Assembly (NCBI GenBank): GCA_964035575.1
Contig: OZ037899.1
Span: forward strand, 1,256,384 to 1,320,383
Length of the DNA: 64,000 nucleotides
Reading direction: 5' to 3'
Source: Rhynchopus sp. YZ270_cl-10
Taxonomy: Eukaryota > Euglenozoa > Diplonemea > Diplonemida > Diplonemidae
The translations under genes were made by a program, and so were the position numbers. Below the pieces are notes generated by a model. That model was not told the DNA's origin, ran no database searches, and saw only the letters and a program-made list of their open reading frames with translations. Below, piece after piece: positions 40,678 through 52,200 of this stretch (the stretch's first letter is position 1; every line of letters begins with the position of its first letter).

Positions 40678-42579
40678 AATCCTAAAAAACCTTAGTTTTT
40701 TAGTCTTTACTATAGAGATGTGCGCCACCCACACCACACACACTACACACCCACACACAGCACACCCACACACACCCACACACACACCCCCTCACCACCA
40801 GGGGGATTTGACCAAAAAATCGATTTTTTTAAATAAATAGTTGCTCATCCAAAAGTGAATTTTTTGGGCTTAACGTGTTGTTTGGGGGTATTGAGGCCCA
40901 AAAAAAAATTTTTTTTCAGTCGTGTTCAGAAAATGGACTGCCAAATGACATGTGGCATTCGGCCAAAAATCAGCTTTTTTGGTCATTTTTACCTTGTAAA
41001 ACATGACACTTGTGGCATGCTTCCCAGTACAGGAAAGTGCATTGAAAAACCTGAAAAAACACATGTAATATGTGATGGTCAAAAGTGCAAGATTCCTTCG
41101 TTAATGAACTTTTTGAGTACCAGTTATACCTGGGGAATATGGTCAGATCACTCTTTTGACCATCTGTCATGTACCACAAAAACACCACTTTTTAACAGGG
41201 CACTTTTCACCTGAAAAGCCAGTTCATGAAGGCATGAGTGAGGTTTTTTTGTGATGCGTTACCGTGAGCGGGCGCGCGAAGCGCGCACGCGAACGCCCCG
41301 CGGGAAGCGAATAGCTGACCGCCTGCCCAGTGCGTGAGGTGCTTACAAAAAAAACCACCTGTAAAAAAAGTGTGGTCCTCATCACGTTTCCATGGAAGTG
41401 TCACACAAGAACGACAGGTTTTTTAGCCCGTCACCAAATCCTAAAAAACCTTAGTTTTTTAGTCTTTACTATAGAGATGTGCGCCACCCACACCACACAC
41501 CCGCAAACCCACACCCACACCACCCACCCACACACCCCCTCACCATCCAGAGGGGATTTGACCAAAAAATCGATTTTTTTAAATAAATAGTTGCTCATCC
41601 AAAAGTGAATTTTTTGGGCTTAACGTGTTGTTTGGGGGTATTGAGGCCCAAAAAAAAAATTTAAGACAGTCCTGTTCAAAAAATGGACTGCCAAATGACA
41701 TGTGGCATTCGGCCAAAAATCAGCTTTTTCGGTCATTTTTACCTTGTAAAACATGACACTTGTGGCATGCTTCCCAGCACACAATAGTGCAAAAAAGTGA
41801 CCATAGAGTTTTTTTGTACACGTTACCGCGAGCGGGCGCGCGAAGCGCGCACGCGAGCGCCCCGTGGGAAGCGAATAGCGGACCACCTGCCCAGTGCGTG
41901 AGGTGCATACAAAAAAAAACCACCTGTAAAAAAAGTGTGGTCCTCATCACGTTTCCATGGAAGTGTCACACAAGAACGACAGGTTTTTTAGCCCGTCACC
42001 AAATCCTAAAAAACCTTAGTTTTTTAGTCTTTACTATAGAGATGTGCGCCACCCACACCACACACCCGCAAACCCACACCCACACCACCCACCCACACAC
42101 CCACCCACACACCCCCTCACCATCCAGAGGGGATTTGACCAAAAAATCGATTTTTTTAAATAAATAGTTGCTCATCCAAAAGTGAATTTTTTGGGCTTAA
42201 CGTGTTGTTTGGGGGTATTGAGGCCCAAAAAAAAAATTTAAGACAGTCCTGTTCAAAAAATGGACTGCCAAATGACATGTGGCATTCGGCCAAAAATCAG
42301 CTTTTTCGGTCATTTTTACCTTGTAAAACATGACACTTGTGGCATGCTTCCCAGCACACAATAGTGCAAAAAAGTGACCATAGAGTTTTTTTGCACACGT
42401 TACCGCGAGCGGGCGCGCGAAGCGCGCACGCGAGCGCCCCGTGGGAAGCGAATAGCGGACCACCTGCCCAGTGCGTGAGGTGCATACAAAAAAAAACCAC
42501 CTGTAAAAAAAGTGTGGTCCTCATCACGTTTCCATGGAAGTGTCACACAAGAACGACAGGTTTTTTAGCCCGTCACCAA
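40678..42579 (+). repeat. Three tandem copies of a 565-758 bp unit
   Basis: Units start at 40678, 41436 and 42001 with AAATCCTAAAAAACCTTAG and end with TTTTTTAGCCCGTCACC. Copies 2 and 3 are almost identical (565 and 579 bp). Copy 1 has about 200 bp of different internal sequence. Each holds a CACACC-rich tract, a GGGCGCGCGAAGCGCGC palindrome and GATGTGCGCCACCCACAC, the last also near 7524. No protein is recognised. Confidence 0.9.
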
Positions 42580-42582
42580 ATC

Positions 42583-42713
42583 CGGTGCACAGGGGGCGTT
42601 TTACCCGTGATTTAATAGCCGGGCGCCCCCTGTGCACCGTTTTGACACGCCCCCTGTGCACCGTTTTTGGGGCGCCCCCTGTGCACCGGATTATAGGCGC
42701 CCCCTGTGCACCG
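42583..42713. repeat. 16-mer motif array, one forward and four reverse copies
   Basis: One CGGTGCACAGGGGGCG is followed by four of its reverse complement CGCCCCCTGTGCACCG. The junction forms a fold-back immediately after the tandem long repeats. Confidence 0.85.
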
Positions 42714-43669
42714 TTGGGGTTCATTTTTTTTTACACAAAAAACTATGTTAAGACGAAATCCTACCGATGTGCCTACATGGGGCGTCCCCCGTTAGTAGTG
42801 CGCCAGATGAGGGGCATGAAGCGAAAAGCGGTGAAAGGTGCAGGCCTGTTCGCAGCAGGTCTGGAGAGTTGTGGCAACTCGTCTGCTGAGCGTGTGAAGT
42901 ATCAAGGCAGAGGTTCGCTGTCCAAGTAAAACCTACCCTGGTCATCCTCTGCCTGTCTTGGTTTCTGTCGTGATTGTTTGTGTTTGTGGGCGGGATCAGA
43001 TGGGTGGAGGGTGTTTACTTTGTGTTTAGCTCGGAGAAGTGGCTTACCCGCCCACTCTCTGTTATTTATTCAGTGTCATATTTTCATTCATCCCCAAAGT
43101 TTGTAGACAGAGTCAAGGCCACCTTGGCCAAAAGGGTTTTTTCACCACACTTTTCTTTTGCTTCCATTCGTGGAAGTCTTGTTTTTCTTCTGTTCCTGGC
43201 CTGACGTGTGTTCAACAGGTGTGCTATTTTTACCAAGTGGAATCCATTTTTCTTTTTCCAGGGGAGGCACTAAAACAAACCATTCTGCAGACAACAAAGC
43301 AAAGGCAATGTGTTTTTTATTCTCCCTTCCCTTCTTTTAAGTAAGGAGGATTAGGTCTTCTTTTTTTTCCTTTTTTTGCCCCAGAAGTGTGACGCCTGTG
43401 TATTCAAATTGATTAAAAAGAATAAAAAACAAACACATAATGCAGTTTCTTGTTTTGTATAAAATTCTGTTGGCTCTTCCGTACTCTTCGCCCGCCTTTT
43501 ATACAAAACTTGAAACACCGACCATTTTTGGTCATCATTTTTTCCTTTTCCTTTTTCCATTTCCTTTTTCCTTTTCCATTTCCTGTTCATTTTATTGTCT
43601 TTATTGTCTTCTCCATTTCTTCCTTTTTCCTTTCTAATCTCATAAAAAACTAGACCAAGTACAAAAGAG

Positions 43670-43697
<28 letters not shown>
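42714..43697. other. Stretch between 16-mer arrays
   Basis: About 42779-42930 is coding-like in one frame, ending in TAA ('GAGLFAAGLESCGNSSAERV'), possibly the last exon of a lost gene. The rest is T- and C-rich and ends in an A-run (about 43669-43698). No gene is supported. Confidence 0.4.
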
Positions 43698-43700
<3 letters not shown>

Positions 43701-43850
43701 TGCACCGTTATGACACGCCCCCTGTGCACCGTTTTTGGGCGCCCCCTGTGCACCGGATTTTCCGAGGATACGCCCCCTGTGCACCGATTTTTCACTTAGG
43801 CGCCCCCTGTGCACCGGATTTTTGTCAAAAAGGCACCCTGTGCACCGGAT
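43698..43850 (-). repeat. 16-mer motif array, reverse, six copies
   Basis: Six copies (one truncated, one variant GGCACCCTGTGCACCG) in reverse orientation at about 23-31 bp spacing, directly after an A-run. Confidence 0.85.
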
Positions 43851-44800
43851 CCAGTCTTCTCGTGGTTCAGTAACTTAGCTGGTTCGCGCAATGTATAGCT
43901 GGAATTGGTGAGTATGCCCCCCCCTTTCCTTTCCCCTTCCTTTTGTTAATATTTTTGGTTGGCTGCTGGCTAGGACGGGTCTACCCCAGCGACGGCCCTT
44001 AGCCCTTGGACGAGGGTAGAGGGCAGTCTCGGAGTAAGACCTGTCTAAGAGCCAGGCCAGTGGCATCAGGAGCCATTGGGCCACTTTTATAGATTGTGCA
44101 GTAGAGTAGAGTTTGTACAGAACTCTTGTCCTTTGAGTTCCTTTTTTCACTCCTTTAGTTTTTCATTTTTACCTTGTGAAGGTCAATTTCATTTTTCATT
44201 TTTCAAAACCACCACAGGTAAGCACGAGACCCACCATTGTTGTTGTTGATTTTGTTGTGCGTTATTGTTGTTTTCCCCTTTGGGTGTCAGTCAGTCGGGT
44301 CAGGTCACACTTACAGAAGTTCTCAAAAATTTTCACCAAAAAGAAAACTACTAAAAAGATTATGGAACTTCCTTTTTATTTGTTTGTGTGTTACAGAGGA
44401 AACGGCTCACTCAATCCCCTCCTTCTCCTCTCCTCCCCTCCCCAAGACAAAGCAAAATAAAACTACACCGGTAGACAGAGCAACCCTCCCGTCCCATCCC
44501 CTCCCCTTTTCCTTTTGGGAAAAATTGCACTCACATACGACCCTTTTGCTTATTTGCAGGGAAGTGTTGGTTGTAGTTGTCCCACATGCTTTCTATTTTA
44601 GTGCCACTAACTGTGTTTTCAGGCACTGTCTTGCCAGTACAATAGTAAAGTGCCCTTGTCTGGACATCTAGCTGTTTACATACTCGCTTGACTAGTAAGT
44701 ACCCCCTCTGTCACTGGATGTAGATAAAAAAAGCGAAAAAAAAAAAAAAAAAAAAAAAAAAAATAAACAAGAGATACAAAGAAAACAACGAATTGGTGAG
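43851..44800. other. Intergenic, low complexity
   Basis: No gene. Pyrimidine-rich runs and an A-tract at about 44736-44762. Confidence 0.5.
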
Positions 44801-44807
44801 TATTTGC

Positions 44808-45765
44808 GGGTTCTAGGTTGCGTTAGCCGTCTGGTGTGGTTGTGCGGGTGCGCGGGGTTTGGGCACGTTATCTGGCTGGTGTGGTCGATAAGCCGGCTGG
44901 TGGGTGCGGGTGCGCGGGAACCTGCTGGTTCTAAGTTGCGCTATCTGGTTCTAAGTTACGTTATCTGGCTGGTGGTTGTGCGGGTTTGCGGGTTTGCGGG
45001 TGCGCGGGTTTGCGGGTTCTAGGTTGCGTTATCCGGCTGGTGTGGTTGTGCGGGTGCGCGGGGTTCGGGCAACGTTATCTGGCTGGTGTGGTCGATAGCC
45101 GGCTGGTGGGTGCGGGTGCGCGGGAACCTGCTGATTCTAGATTGCGTTTTCTGGTTCTAGGTTACGTTATCTGGCTGGTGGTTGTGCGGGTTTGCGGGTT
45201 TGCGGGTGCGCGGGTTTGCGGGTTCTAGGTTGCGTTATCCGGCTGGTGTGGTGGTGCGGGTGCGCGGGGTTCGGGCAACGTTATCTGGCTGGTGTGGTCG
45301 ATAGCCGGCTGGTGGGTGCGGGTGCGCGGGAACCTGCTGGTTCTAGGTTGCGTTTTCTGGTTCTAGGTTACGTTATCTGGCTGGTGGTTGTGCGGGTTTG
45401 CGGGTTTGCGGGTGCGCGGGTTTGCGGGTTCTAGGTTGCGCTATCCGGCTGGTGTGGTTGTGCGGGTGCGCGGGGTTCGGGCAGCGTTATCCGGCTGGTG
45501 TGGTCGATAAGCCGGCTGGTGGGTGCGGGTGCGCGGGAACCTGCTGGTTCTAGGTTGCGTTATCTGGTTCTATGTTACGTTATCTGGCTGGTGGTTGTGC
45601 GGGTTTGCGGGTTTGCGGGTGCGCGGGTTTGCGGGTTCTAGGTTGCGTTATCCGGCTGGTGTGGTTGTGCGGGTGCACGGGGTTCGGGCAACGTTATCTG
45701 GTTCTAGGTTGCGTTATCCGGCTGGTGGTTGTGAGGGTTGGAAGGGTCATGTTATCTGGTTGACG
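44808..45765 (+). repeat. 206-bp minisatellite, about 4.6 units
   Basis: The period is 206 bp (for example starts near 44986, 45192 and 45398). Units are G/T-rich and contain GCGGGTTTGCGGGTTTGCGG. That octamer, GCGGGTTT, is the same sequence as the giant array at 49292-64000, read on the opposite strand. Frames across it are spurious. Confidence 0.9.
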
Positions 45766-46723
45766 GTGGCTTGTGGTTGGTGCAGGTTTCAGGTGAAAAA
45801 GAAAACTTTATTTTGCTTTATTTTGATTGTTTTATTGTGTTTTCATTTTATCCCTCTTTAGTGGAATGACCTCTTATGAGTTTTCATAATCTCTCACCGT
45901 CCAAAGTGAGCGCCTTAAATAAGGTGTGGTCTTTTTGTGTTGTGGATCCCCAACCATTTACACTTTTTTTTTCAAAAATAAACGAAATATAAAAATAAAA
46001 AAGCTAACTAATAACAAAAACGGTCTTTCTGTGTATTTTCCCCCTCATGTCCCTGAGAGGAATGCGGGAAAAGTTCCCAAGACAAAATTAGTTTTTTTTT
46101 CCCCCTAAAATATAAATAATACCGATACAATTCTTCATCACAGCCGATTCCTCGCCCGCTGGGAAGACACCAAACCCTTTTTTGTTTTTTTTTTGGTTTT
46201 CAAAAAAATAAAAAAACTTGACAAACTCCTCACAAAATTCCTTCATCACAGCCGATTCCTCGCCCGCTGGGAAGGCACCAAACCCTCTTTTTTTACATCA
46301 CCGCACTACTTCAATTCAAAAAAAATAGCAAAAAAAAATCAAAAAATCAAAAAATCAAAAAATCAAAAAATCAAAAAATCAAAAAATCAAAAAATCAAAA
46401 AAGCAAAAAGCAAAAAAGCAAAAAAAAAAGTGATTTCGTCTTTGCTGAGATTCTTTCATTCCTTTTTGATATAATTGTGTAGCAGTTAGTTGTGTTCTAG
46501 TGCAATCCAAAGAAGATATCCAGACACATTGTAAAAAAAAGGGGTTTTGGATTGCGCACCCATCTTCCCCAAGGATGGGGGGTTGACACAACCAAAAGCT
46601 TCACAAATAATACCAAAAAGAGAATAAAATAGTTCAGATCCAACCGCATCACAAAAACCCTTTTTTCTATTTTTTACCTTACCCCCATCATAATCCCTCT
46701 TTTTTTATTTACCCCCACTCTCC
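45766..46723. other. Intergenic before transposase gene
   Basis: No gene. It contains a direct repeat of about 50 bp (CTTCATCACAGCCGATTCCTC at about 46132 and 46241), an A6TC octamer microsatellite at about 46335-46402, and T-rich DNA 3' of the minus-strand transposase. Confidence 0.55.
46335..46402. repeat. AAAAAATC microsatellite
   Basis: About eight tandem 8-bp units. Confidence 0.9.
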
Positions 46724-48625
46724 TTAGTAATTTGGACCATTGTATCTGTGTTTCTTCCGTTCAGACTGCCCCTCAGGTTCGGTGTCAATGCCTCTCTTCC
46801 TCGCCGGCACGATTGGCTGAGAAATCTGAGATGCTGGATTGATGGTTGGAATAGAGGGGAGTGGTGAAAGTGTCAGTTGACTGTTGAAGCTCGCTTGGCT
46901 GCTGCTTTGTGTAGGGGCCAGCCTCACGATAGGAGTTACTATTTGTTTTTCCTCATGTGAGGCCTTCTTCTCAGCAAGCTCCAGCTTGTTCAGTCGCTCC
47001 TGCAGCCTTCTATTTTCTTCCTCTAAGATGGCGTTCTTTCTTTCATTCTGCTCATTTTTGTCCCTCATGTTGTTTGCGATCGTCTGCAGGGCCTCCTTCT
47101 CACGTTTGTCCTTCTCTTCCTTCTTCCTTCTTTCTTCATCAGCTTTTTCTTTAATAGCCATGAGCTCCTCTTCATCCTTCTTGGACTCTTCTTCTTCTTC
47201 TATCAAGCGAGCGCGGGCAAAGGTTCTTAGCATCACCTCAAAGGGCTTCATTGGGAAGTCTTTAATAAGGTGTTTCCACTGCTGCCATTGTACCTCTCTG
47301 ACCCTCTTCAGCATCCTCACCTTTTTAGTAGGAATTGAGCGCTTCAAAATCCCCCACAGGCCATCTGCCTTTTGTGTCCCAGCTTGCCACTCTTTCCATC
47401 CATACTGCTGCCATGCCAGCTCTGTGTTGTCATCTTCCTCATCATCATCCTCCGCATCATCAGCTGTTGATGTCACATTCGTATTCGCAATTGTGAGTGT
47501 ATCTTGGAGCTGGCTCACCATCTCTGAGTCAAGCTTCTCATCTTTTGATTTTGCTTTTGGCTCCTCAGGCGTCTTCCCAACAACACGGGTAAATTCTTCT
47601 TTACCATGGTTCACCCATGCATATTCGACACATTTTTCTGCATCCTCGATTTTGTCCTTCCAGTAGAAGTTGGGCTTTGTAGGATCCAGCATCGAACGGT
47701 ACGCCCCGGCCCCATCTGTTGTGAGTTTTACTGGGTCTTCAGGTGTCCCAAGCAAAAGGAACCCTTCATCCAAGAACTCCCTCAGCTCTGGAATACTCAG
47801 TGGTGGTGGAGGTGGTGGGACCTTCTTGGCGCGTTTGTTTGTGAAATTCCCAGCCCCACTGGGAAGGGTAACAGTTTCGTTGGGCTGCAGCCAGTTCTGG
47901 TGCACAATAGGCAGCGTTTTCAGGAAGCACTTCCTGCTTCCCCTCTCTGTGGCTCCAATTAGCCTCTGGTAAGCACATTTGTCAATCGTAGAGCCTGCAT
48001 CATCGGTTTGCACAAAGTGAATTATCCCGACACTGAACTCGTCCATCTCCACCTCTTTTCCCGGCCCCCCAAGGGTCATTCCTGCCTGCATCTCCTCCAC
48101 AAGAACAATAACATTGTCCACACAAGCCTGTTTGTAGGCAGTGATTGTTGAGGGGTCGATGGCGAGGAACTCACTCAGGTTTTTCACCGGCATGTCTGTG
48201 TGACACCCCCAAAGAAGTAGAAGCAGCTCATCCATTTCCAGTTTGGTGTGGGTGTTCGTTGTCTTCTTCTTCTTCATATTCTTCTTCTTCTTCTTCTTCT
48301 TCTTCTTCTCGTCATCCTTGTTGTCATCCTCATCATCCTCCTCATCATCCATGTCGTCCTTGTCATCCTTACCCTCATCCTTTTGTCTTTCATAAGGTGA
48401 AGGAAATTTCACCTGCACGCGGTGCGGTTTGTTGTTTTTGGTTCTGCATGATTGTGTGTTGCATTGGAAACAGGGCCAGTTCCGTTCTACTGAATTTGAA
48501 CCCTGCCAGAATAGTGTGGGTGGCATCTCTTTTGAGCATTGTTGCACTTCATTCTTGTCGGCAGAAGACCAACCTTTTGCAGGTATGCAGCTATGACCTC
48601 TTTGCCACCCCTGGCAAGTTTCCAT
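46724..48625 (-). CDS. Merlin/IS1595-like transposase, main frame
   Basis: 633 residues from the in-frame ATG, although the true N-terminus is probably in the other frame. Seen in order are a Cys cluster ('WPCFQCNTQSCRTK'), an Asp/Lys low-complexity run, a helix-turn-helix-like 'LSEFLAIDPSTITAYKQAC', and a DDE-type core. The core shows 'GGPGKEVEMDEF' (first Asp), 'LTTDGAGAYRSML' (second Asp), 'WVNHGKEEF', and 'TQKADGLWGILKRS', where Merlin and IS1595 proteins usually have 'HTN.IEG.W..LK', so the third acid here is Asp, not Glu. An acidic insert of about 80 residues separates the last two motifs. A 200-residue coiled coil and a Lys/Arg tail follow, making it about twice the usual length. It could be a transposase or a domesticated derivative. 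Confidence 0.72.
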   Translation of the reverse strand: METCQGWQRGHSCIPAKGWSSADKNEVQQCSKEMPPTLFWQGSNSVERNWPCFQCNTQSCRTKNNKPHRVQVKFPSPYERQKDEGKDDKDDMDDEEDDEDDNKDDEKKKKKKKKKNMKKKKTTNTHTKLEMDELLLLLWGCHTDMPVKNLSEFLAIDPSTITAYKQACVDNVIVLVEEMQAGMTLGGPGKEVEMDEFSVGIIHFVQTDDAGSTIDKCAYQRLIGATERGSRKCFLKTLPIVHQNWLQPNETVTLPSGAGNFTNKRAKKVPPPPPPLSIPELREFLDEGFLLLGTPEDPVKLTTDGAGAYRSMLDPTKPNFYWKDKIEDAEKCVEYAWVNHGKEEFTRVVGKTPEEPKAKSKDEKLDSEMVSQLQDTLTIANTNVTSTADDAEDDDEEDDNTELAWQQYGWKEWQAGTQKADGLWGILKRSIPTKKVRMLKRVREVQWQQWKHLIKDFPMKPFEVMLRTFARARLIEEEEESKKDEEELMAIKEKADEERRKKEEKDKREKEALQTIANNMRDKNEQNERKNAILEEENRRLQERLNKLELAEKKASHEEKQIVTPIVRLAPTQSSSQASFNSQLTLSPLPSIPTINPASQISQPIVPARKRGIDTEPEGQSERKKHRYNGPNY

Positions 48626-49011
48626 ACACCCCTGACATCCCCTGCTGCCCCTTTGGCCTTCCCTCCCGTGCTGTAGTCTGGACGTTCATCCTTCCCCACC
48701 CTTTGTTTTCTTTGGATGCTCCTGCGCAGCAGCATTGCTTTGTGGCCCACCTCCAAAAGCGATTCCTCAGCTTCTTCTAGTGTTCCAATTGGTATCCCTC
48801 TCCCAGTCCTGTTTGTCTTCGGCCTTCTCCTTGGCTGACCAGCTCTTTTTTCAGCTTTTGGTTTTGTGTCCTCCTCCCTTTCATTATCATCATCAAAAGC
48901 AAAATCATCCATAATTGCATGGTCAAAATCTTCACGCCCACACATGCAGTCTGTCACATTAAATAAGCAGCCACCACAGAGTGTTGCAAATCGGTCTTTT
49001 CCCTCATCCAT
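48487..49011 (-). CDS. N-terminal part of the same transposase, other frame
   Basis: 174 residues from a good ATG. It starts with a Cys cluster (C-x2-C-x7-C-x-C near residues 12-24), has a basic middle, and ends with 'YLQKVGLLPTRMKC', which reads like the start of the zinc-ribbon whose second half ('CFQC') is in the main frame. The overlap is 48487-48625. No intron with usable ends fits, so a one-base frame change near 48,500-48,580, a sequencing error or a frameshift is likely. Confidence 0.6.
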   Translation of the reverse strand: MDEGKDRFATLCGGCLFNVTDCMCGREDFDHAIMDDFAFDDDNEREEDTKPKAEKRAGQPRRRPKTNRTGRGIPIGTLEEAEESLLEVGHKAMLLRRSIQRKQRVGKDERPDYSTGGKAKGAAGDVRGVWKLARGGKEVIAAYLQKVGLLPTRMKCNNAQKRCHPHYSGRVQIQ

Positions 49012-49224
49012 TTGTAGTTTTTTTAGTCAGTGATTTGTTTGCTTAAAATAGAAGATGTAAATAAAATGGTAGAGAGGGGGGGAGGAGAGAGAAGGTCCAA
49101 GAAATAAATACCCCCCCTTTTTTTGTCAGTAATTGTGGAACGACCCTCACCACTCTTCTCATGAGAGAAGGTCAGCCTTGGGAACTGACAATGGGGTTTA
49201 TCGTTTGAATTATTGGACAAATAA

Positions 49225-49287
49225 TACTGTGTGTACTGTGTATACTGTGTATACTGTGTATACTGTGTATACTGTGTATACTGTGTA
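49225..49287. repeat. TACTGTGTA 9-bp tandem repeat
   Basis: Seven units, the first ending G instead of A, abut the octamer satellite. Confidence 0.92.
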
Positions 49288-49291
49288 TATT

Positions 49292-52200
49292 CCGCAAACC
49301 CGCAAACCCGTAAACCCGCAAACCCGCAAACCCGCAAACCCGCAAACCCGCAAACCCGTAAACCCGCAAACCCGCAAACCCGCAAACCCGCAAACCCGTA
49401 AACCCGCAAACCCGCAAACCCGCAAACCCGCAAACCCGCAAACCCGTAAACCCGCAAACCCGCAAACCCGCAAACCCGCAAACCCGCAAACCCGCAAACC
49501 CGCAAACCCGCAAACCCGCAAACCCGCAAACCCGCAAACCCGCAAACCCGCAAACCCGCAAACCCGCAAACCCGCAAACCCGCAAACCCGCAAACCCGCA
49601 AACCCGCAAACCCGCAAACCCGCAAACCCGCAAACCCGCAAACCCGCAAACCCGCAAACCCGCAAACCCGCAAACCCGCAAACCCGCAAACCCGCAAACC
49701 CGCAAACCCGCAAACCCGCAAACCCGCAAACCCGCAAACCCGCAAACCCGCAAACCCGCAAACCCGCAAACCCGCAAACCCGCAAACCCGCAAACCCGCA
49801 AACCCGCAAACCCGCAAACCCGCAAACCCGCAAACCCGCAAACCCGCAAACCCGCAAACCCGCAAACCCGCAAACCCGCAAACCCGCAAACCCGCAAACC
49901 CGCAAACCCGCAAACCCGCAAACCCGCAAACCCGCAAACCCGCAAACCCGCAAACCCGCAAACCCGCAAACCCGCAAACCCGCAAACCCGCAAACCCGCA
50001 AACCCGCAAACCCGCAAACCCGCAAACCCGCAAACCCGCAAACCCGCAAACCCGCAAACCCGCAAACCCGCAAACCCGCAAACCCGCAAACCCGCAAACC
50101 CGCAAACCCGCAAACCCGCAAACCCGCAAACCCGCAAACCCGCAAACCCGCAAACCCGCAAACCCGCAAACCCGCAAACCCGCAAACCCGCAAACCCGCA
50201 AACCCGCAAACCCGCAAACCCGCAAACCCGCAAACCCGCAAACCCGCAAACCCGCAAACCCGCAAACCCGCAAACCCGCAAACCCGCAAACCCGCAAACC
50301 CGCAAACCCGCAAACCCGCAAACCCGCAAACCCGCAAACCCGCAAACCCGCAAACCCGCAAACCCGCAAACCCGCAAACCCGCAAACCCGCAAACCCGCA
50401 AACCCGCAAACCCGCAAACCCGCAAACCCGCAAACCCGCAAACCCGCAAACCCGCAAACCCGCAAACCCGCAAACCCGCAAACCCGCAAACCCGCAAACC
50501 CGCAAACCCGCAAACCCGCAAACCCGCAAACCCGCAAACCCGCAAACCCGCAAACCCGCAAACCCGCAAACCCGCAAACCCGCAAACCCGCAAACCCGCA
50601 AACCCGCAAACCCGCAAACCCGCAAACCCGCAAACCCGCAAACCCGCAAACCCGCAAACCCGCAAACCCGCAAACCCGCAAACCCGCAAACCCGCAAACC
50701 CGCAAACCCGCAAACCCGCAAACCCGCAAACCCGCAAACCCGCAAACCCGCAAACCCGCAAACCCGCAAACCCGCAAACCCGCAAACCCGCAAACCCGCA
50801 AACCCGCAAACCCGCAAACCCGCAAACCCGCAAACCCGCAAACCCGCAAACCCGCAAACCCGCAAACCCGCAAACCCGCAAACCCGCAAACCCGCAAACC
50901 CGCAAACCCGCAAACCCGCAAACCCGCAAACCCGCAAACCCGCAAACCCGCAAACCCGCAAACCCGCAAACCCGCAAACCCGCAAACCCGCAAACCCGCA
51001 AACCCGCAAACCCGCAAACCCGCAAACCCGCAAACCCGCAAACCCGCAAACCCGCAAACCCGCAAACCCGCAAACCCGCAAACCCGCAAACCCGCAAACC
51101 CGCAAACCCGCAAACCCGCAAACCCGCAAACCCGCAAACCCGCAAACCCGCAAACCCGCAAACCCGCAAACCCGCAAACCCGCAAACCCGCAAACCCGCA
51201 AACCCGCAAACCCGCAAACCCGCAAACCCGCAAACCCGCAAACCCGCAAACCCGCAAACCCGCAAACCCGCAAACCCGCAAACCCGCAAACCCGCAAACC
51301 CGCAAACCCGCAAACCCGCAAACCCGCAAACCCGCAAACCCGCAAACCCGCAAACCCGCAAACCCGCAAACCCGCAAACCCGCAAACCCGCAAACCCGCA
51401 AACCCGCAAACCCGCAAACCCGCAAACCCGCAAACCCGCAAACCCGCAAACCCGCAAACCCGCAAACCCGCAAACCCGCAAACCCGCAAACCCGCAAACC
51501 CGCAAACCCGCAAACCCGCAAACCCGCAAACCCGCAAACCCGCAAACCCGCAAACCCGCAAACCCGCAAACCCGCAAACCCGCAAACCCGCAAACCCGCA
51601 AACCCGCAAACCCGCAAACCCGCAAACCCGCAAACCCGCAAACCCGCAAACCCGCAAACCCGCAAACCCGCAAACCCGCAAACCCGCAAACCCGCAAACC
51701 CGCAAACCCGCAAACCCGCAAACCCGCAAACCCGCAAACCCGCAAACCCGCAAACCCGCAAACCCGCAAACCCGCAAACCCGCAAACCCGCAAACCCGCA
51801 AACCCGCAAACCCGCAAACCCGCAAACCCGCAAACCCGCAAACCCGCAAACCCGCAAACCCGCAAACCCGCAAACCCGCAAACCCGCAAACCCGCAAACC
51901 CGCAAACCCGCAAACCCGCAAACCCGCAAACCCGCAAACCCGCAAACCCGCAAACCCGCAAACCCGCAAACCCGCAAACCCGCAAACCCGCAAACCCGCA
52001 AACCCGCAAACCCGCAAACCCGCAAACCCGCAAACCCGCAAACCCGCAAACCCGCAAACCCGCAAACCCGCAAACCCGCAAACCCGCAAACCCGCAAACC
52101 CGCAAACCCGCAAACCCGCAAACCCGCAAACCCGCAAACCCGCAAACCCGCAAACCCGCAAACCCGCAAACCCGCAAACCCGCAAACCCGCAAACCCGCA

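Larger units (their letters stand above)
46724..49011 (-). mobile_element. Merlin/IS1595-like DNA transposon coding region
   Basis: Two overlapping minus-strand frames together encode one transposase. No terminal inverted repeats were found in the flanks. An 11-bp direct repeat ACAAATAATAC (46603-46613 and 49217-49227) brackets the region but is longer than the 8-9 bp duplications usual for Merlin and may be chance. It is the only gene in the window on the minus strand. Confidence 0.6.

Noticed and set aside
39263-40840. Long frames on both strands through the 13-mer array
   Set aside because: The period is not divisible by 3 and the unit lacks stops, so all are repeat artefacts (HPCTASLHSILAQ cycles).
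42779-42930. Small gene between 16-mer arrays
   Set aside because: About 50 coding-like residues with a stop, but no convincing start, splice partner or homology.
40609-43850. CRISPR-like spacing of the 16-mer motif
   Set aside because: Spacers are 4-15 bp and irregular, repeats occur in both orientations, and the host is eukaryotic with no cas genes.
44986-45763. Protein repeats in the 206-bp minisatellite
   Set aside because: Frames are short, cysteine/glycine-biased and driven by the tandem repeat; there is no start context or domain.
46884-48780. Plus-strand frames opposite the transposase
   Set aside because: They are shadows of the minus-strand coding sequence, rich in Ser/Phe from complementing acidic and lysine codons.
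46603-49227. ACAAATAATAC direct repeats as the transposon target duplication
   Set aside because: The 11-bp length is atypical for Merlin, no terminal inverted repeats lie inside, and the sequence is AT-rich enough to recur by chance.
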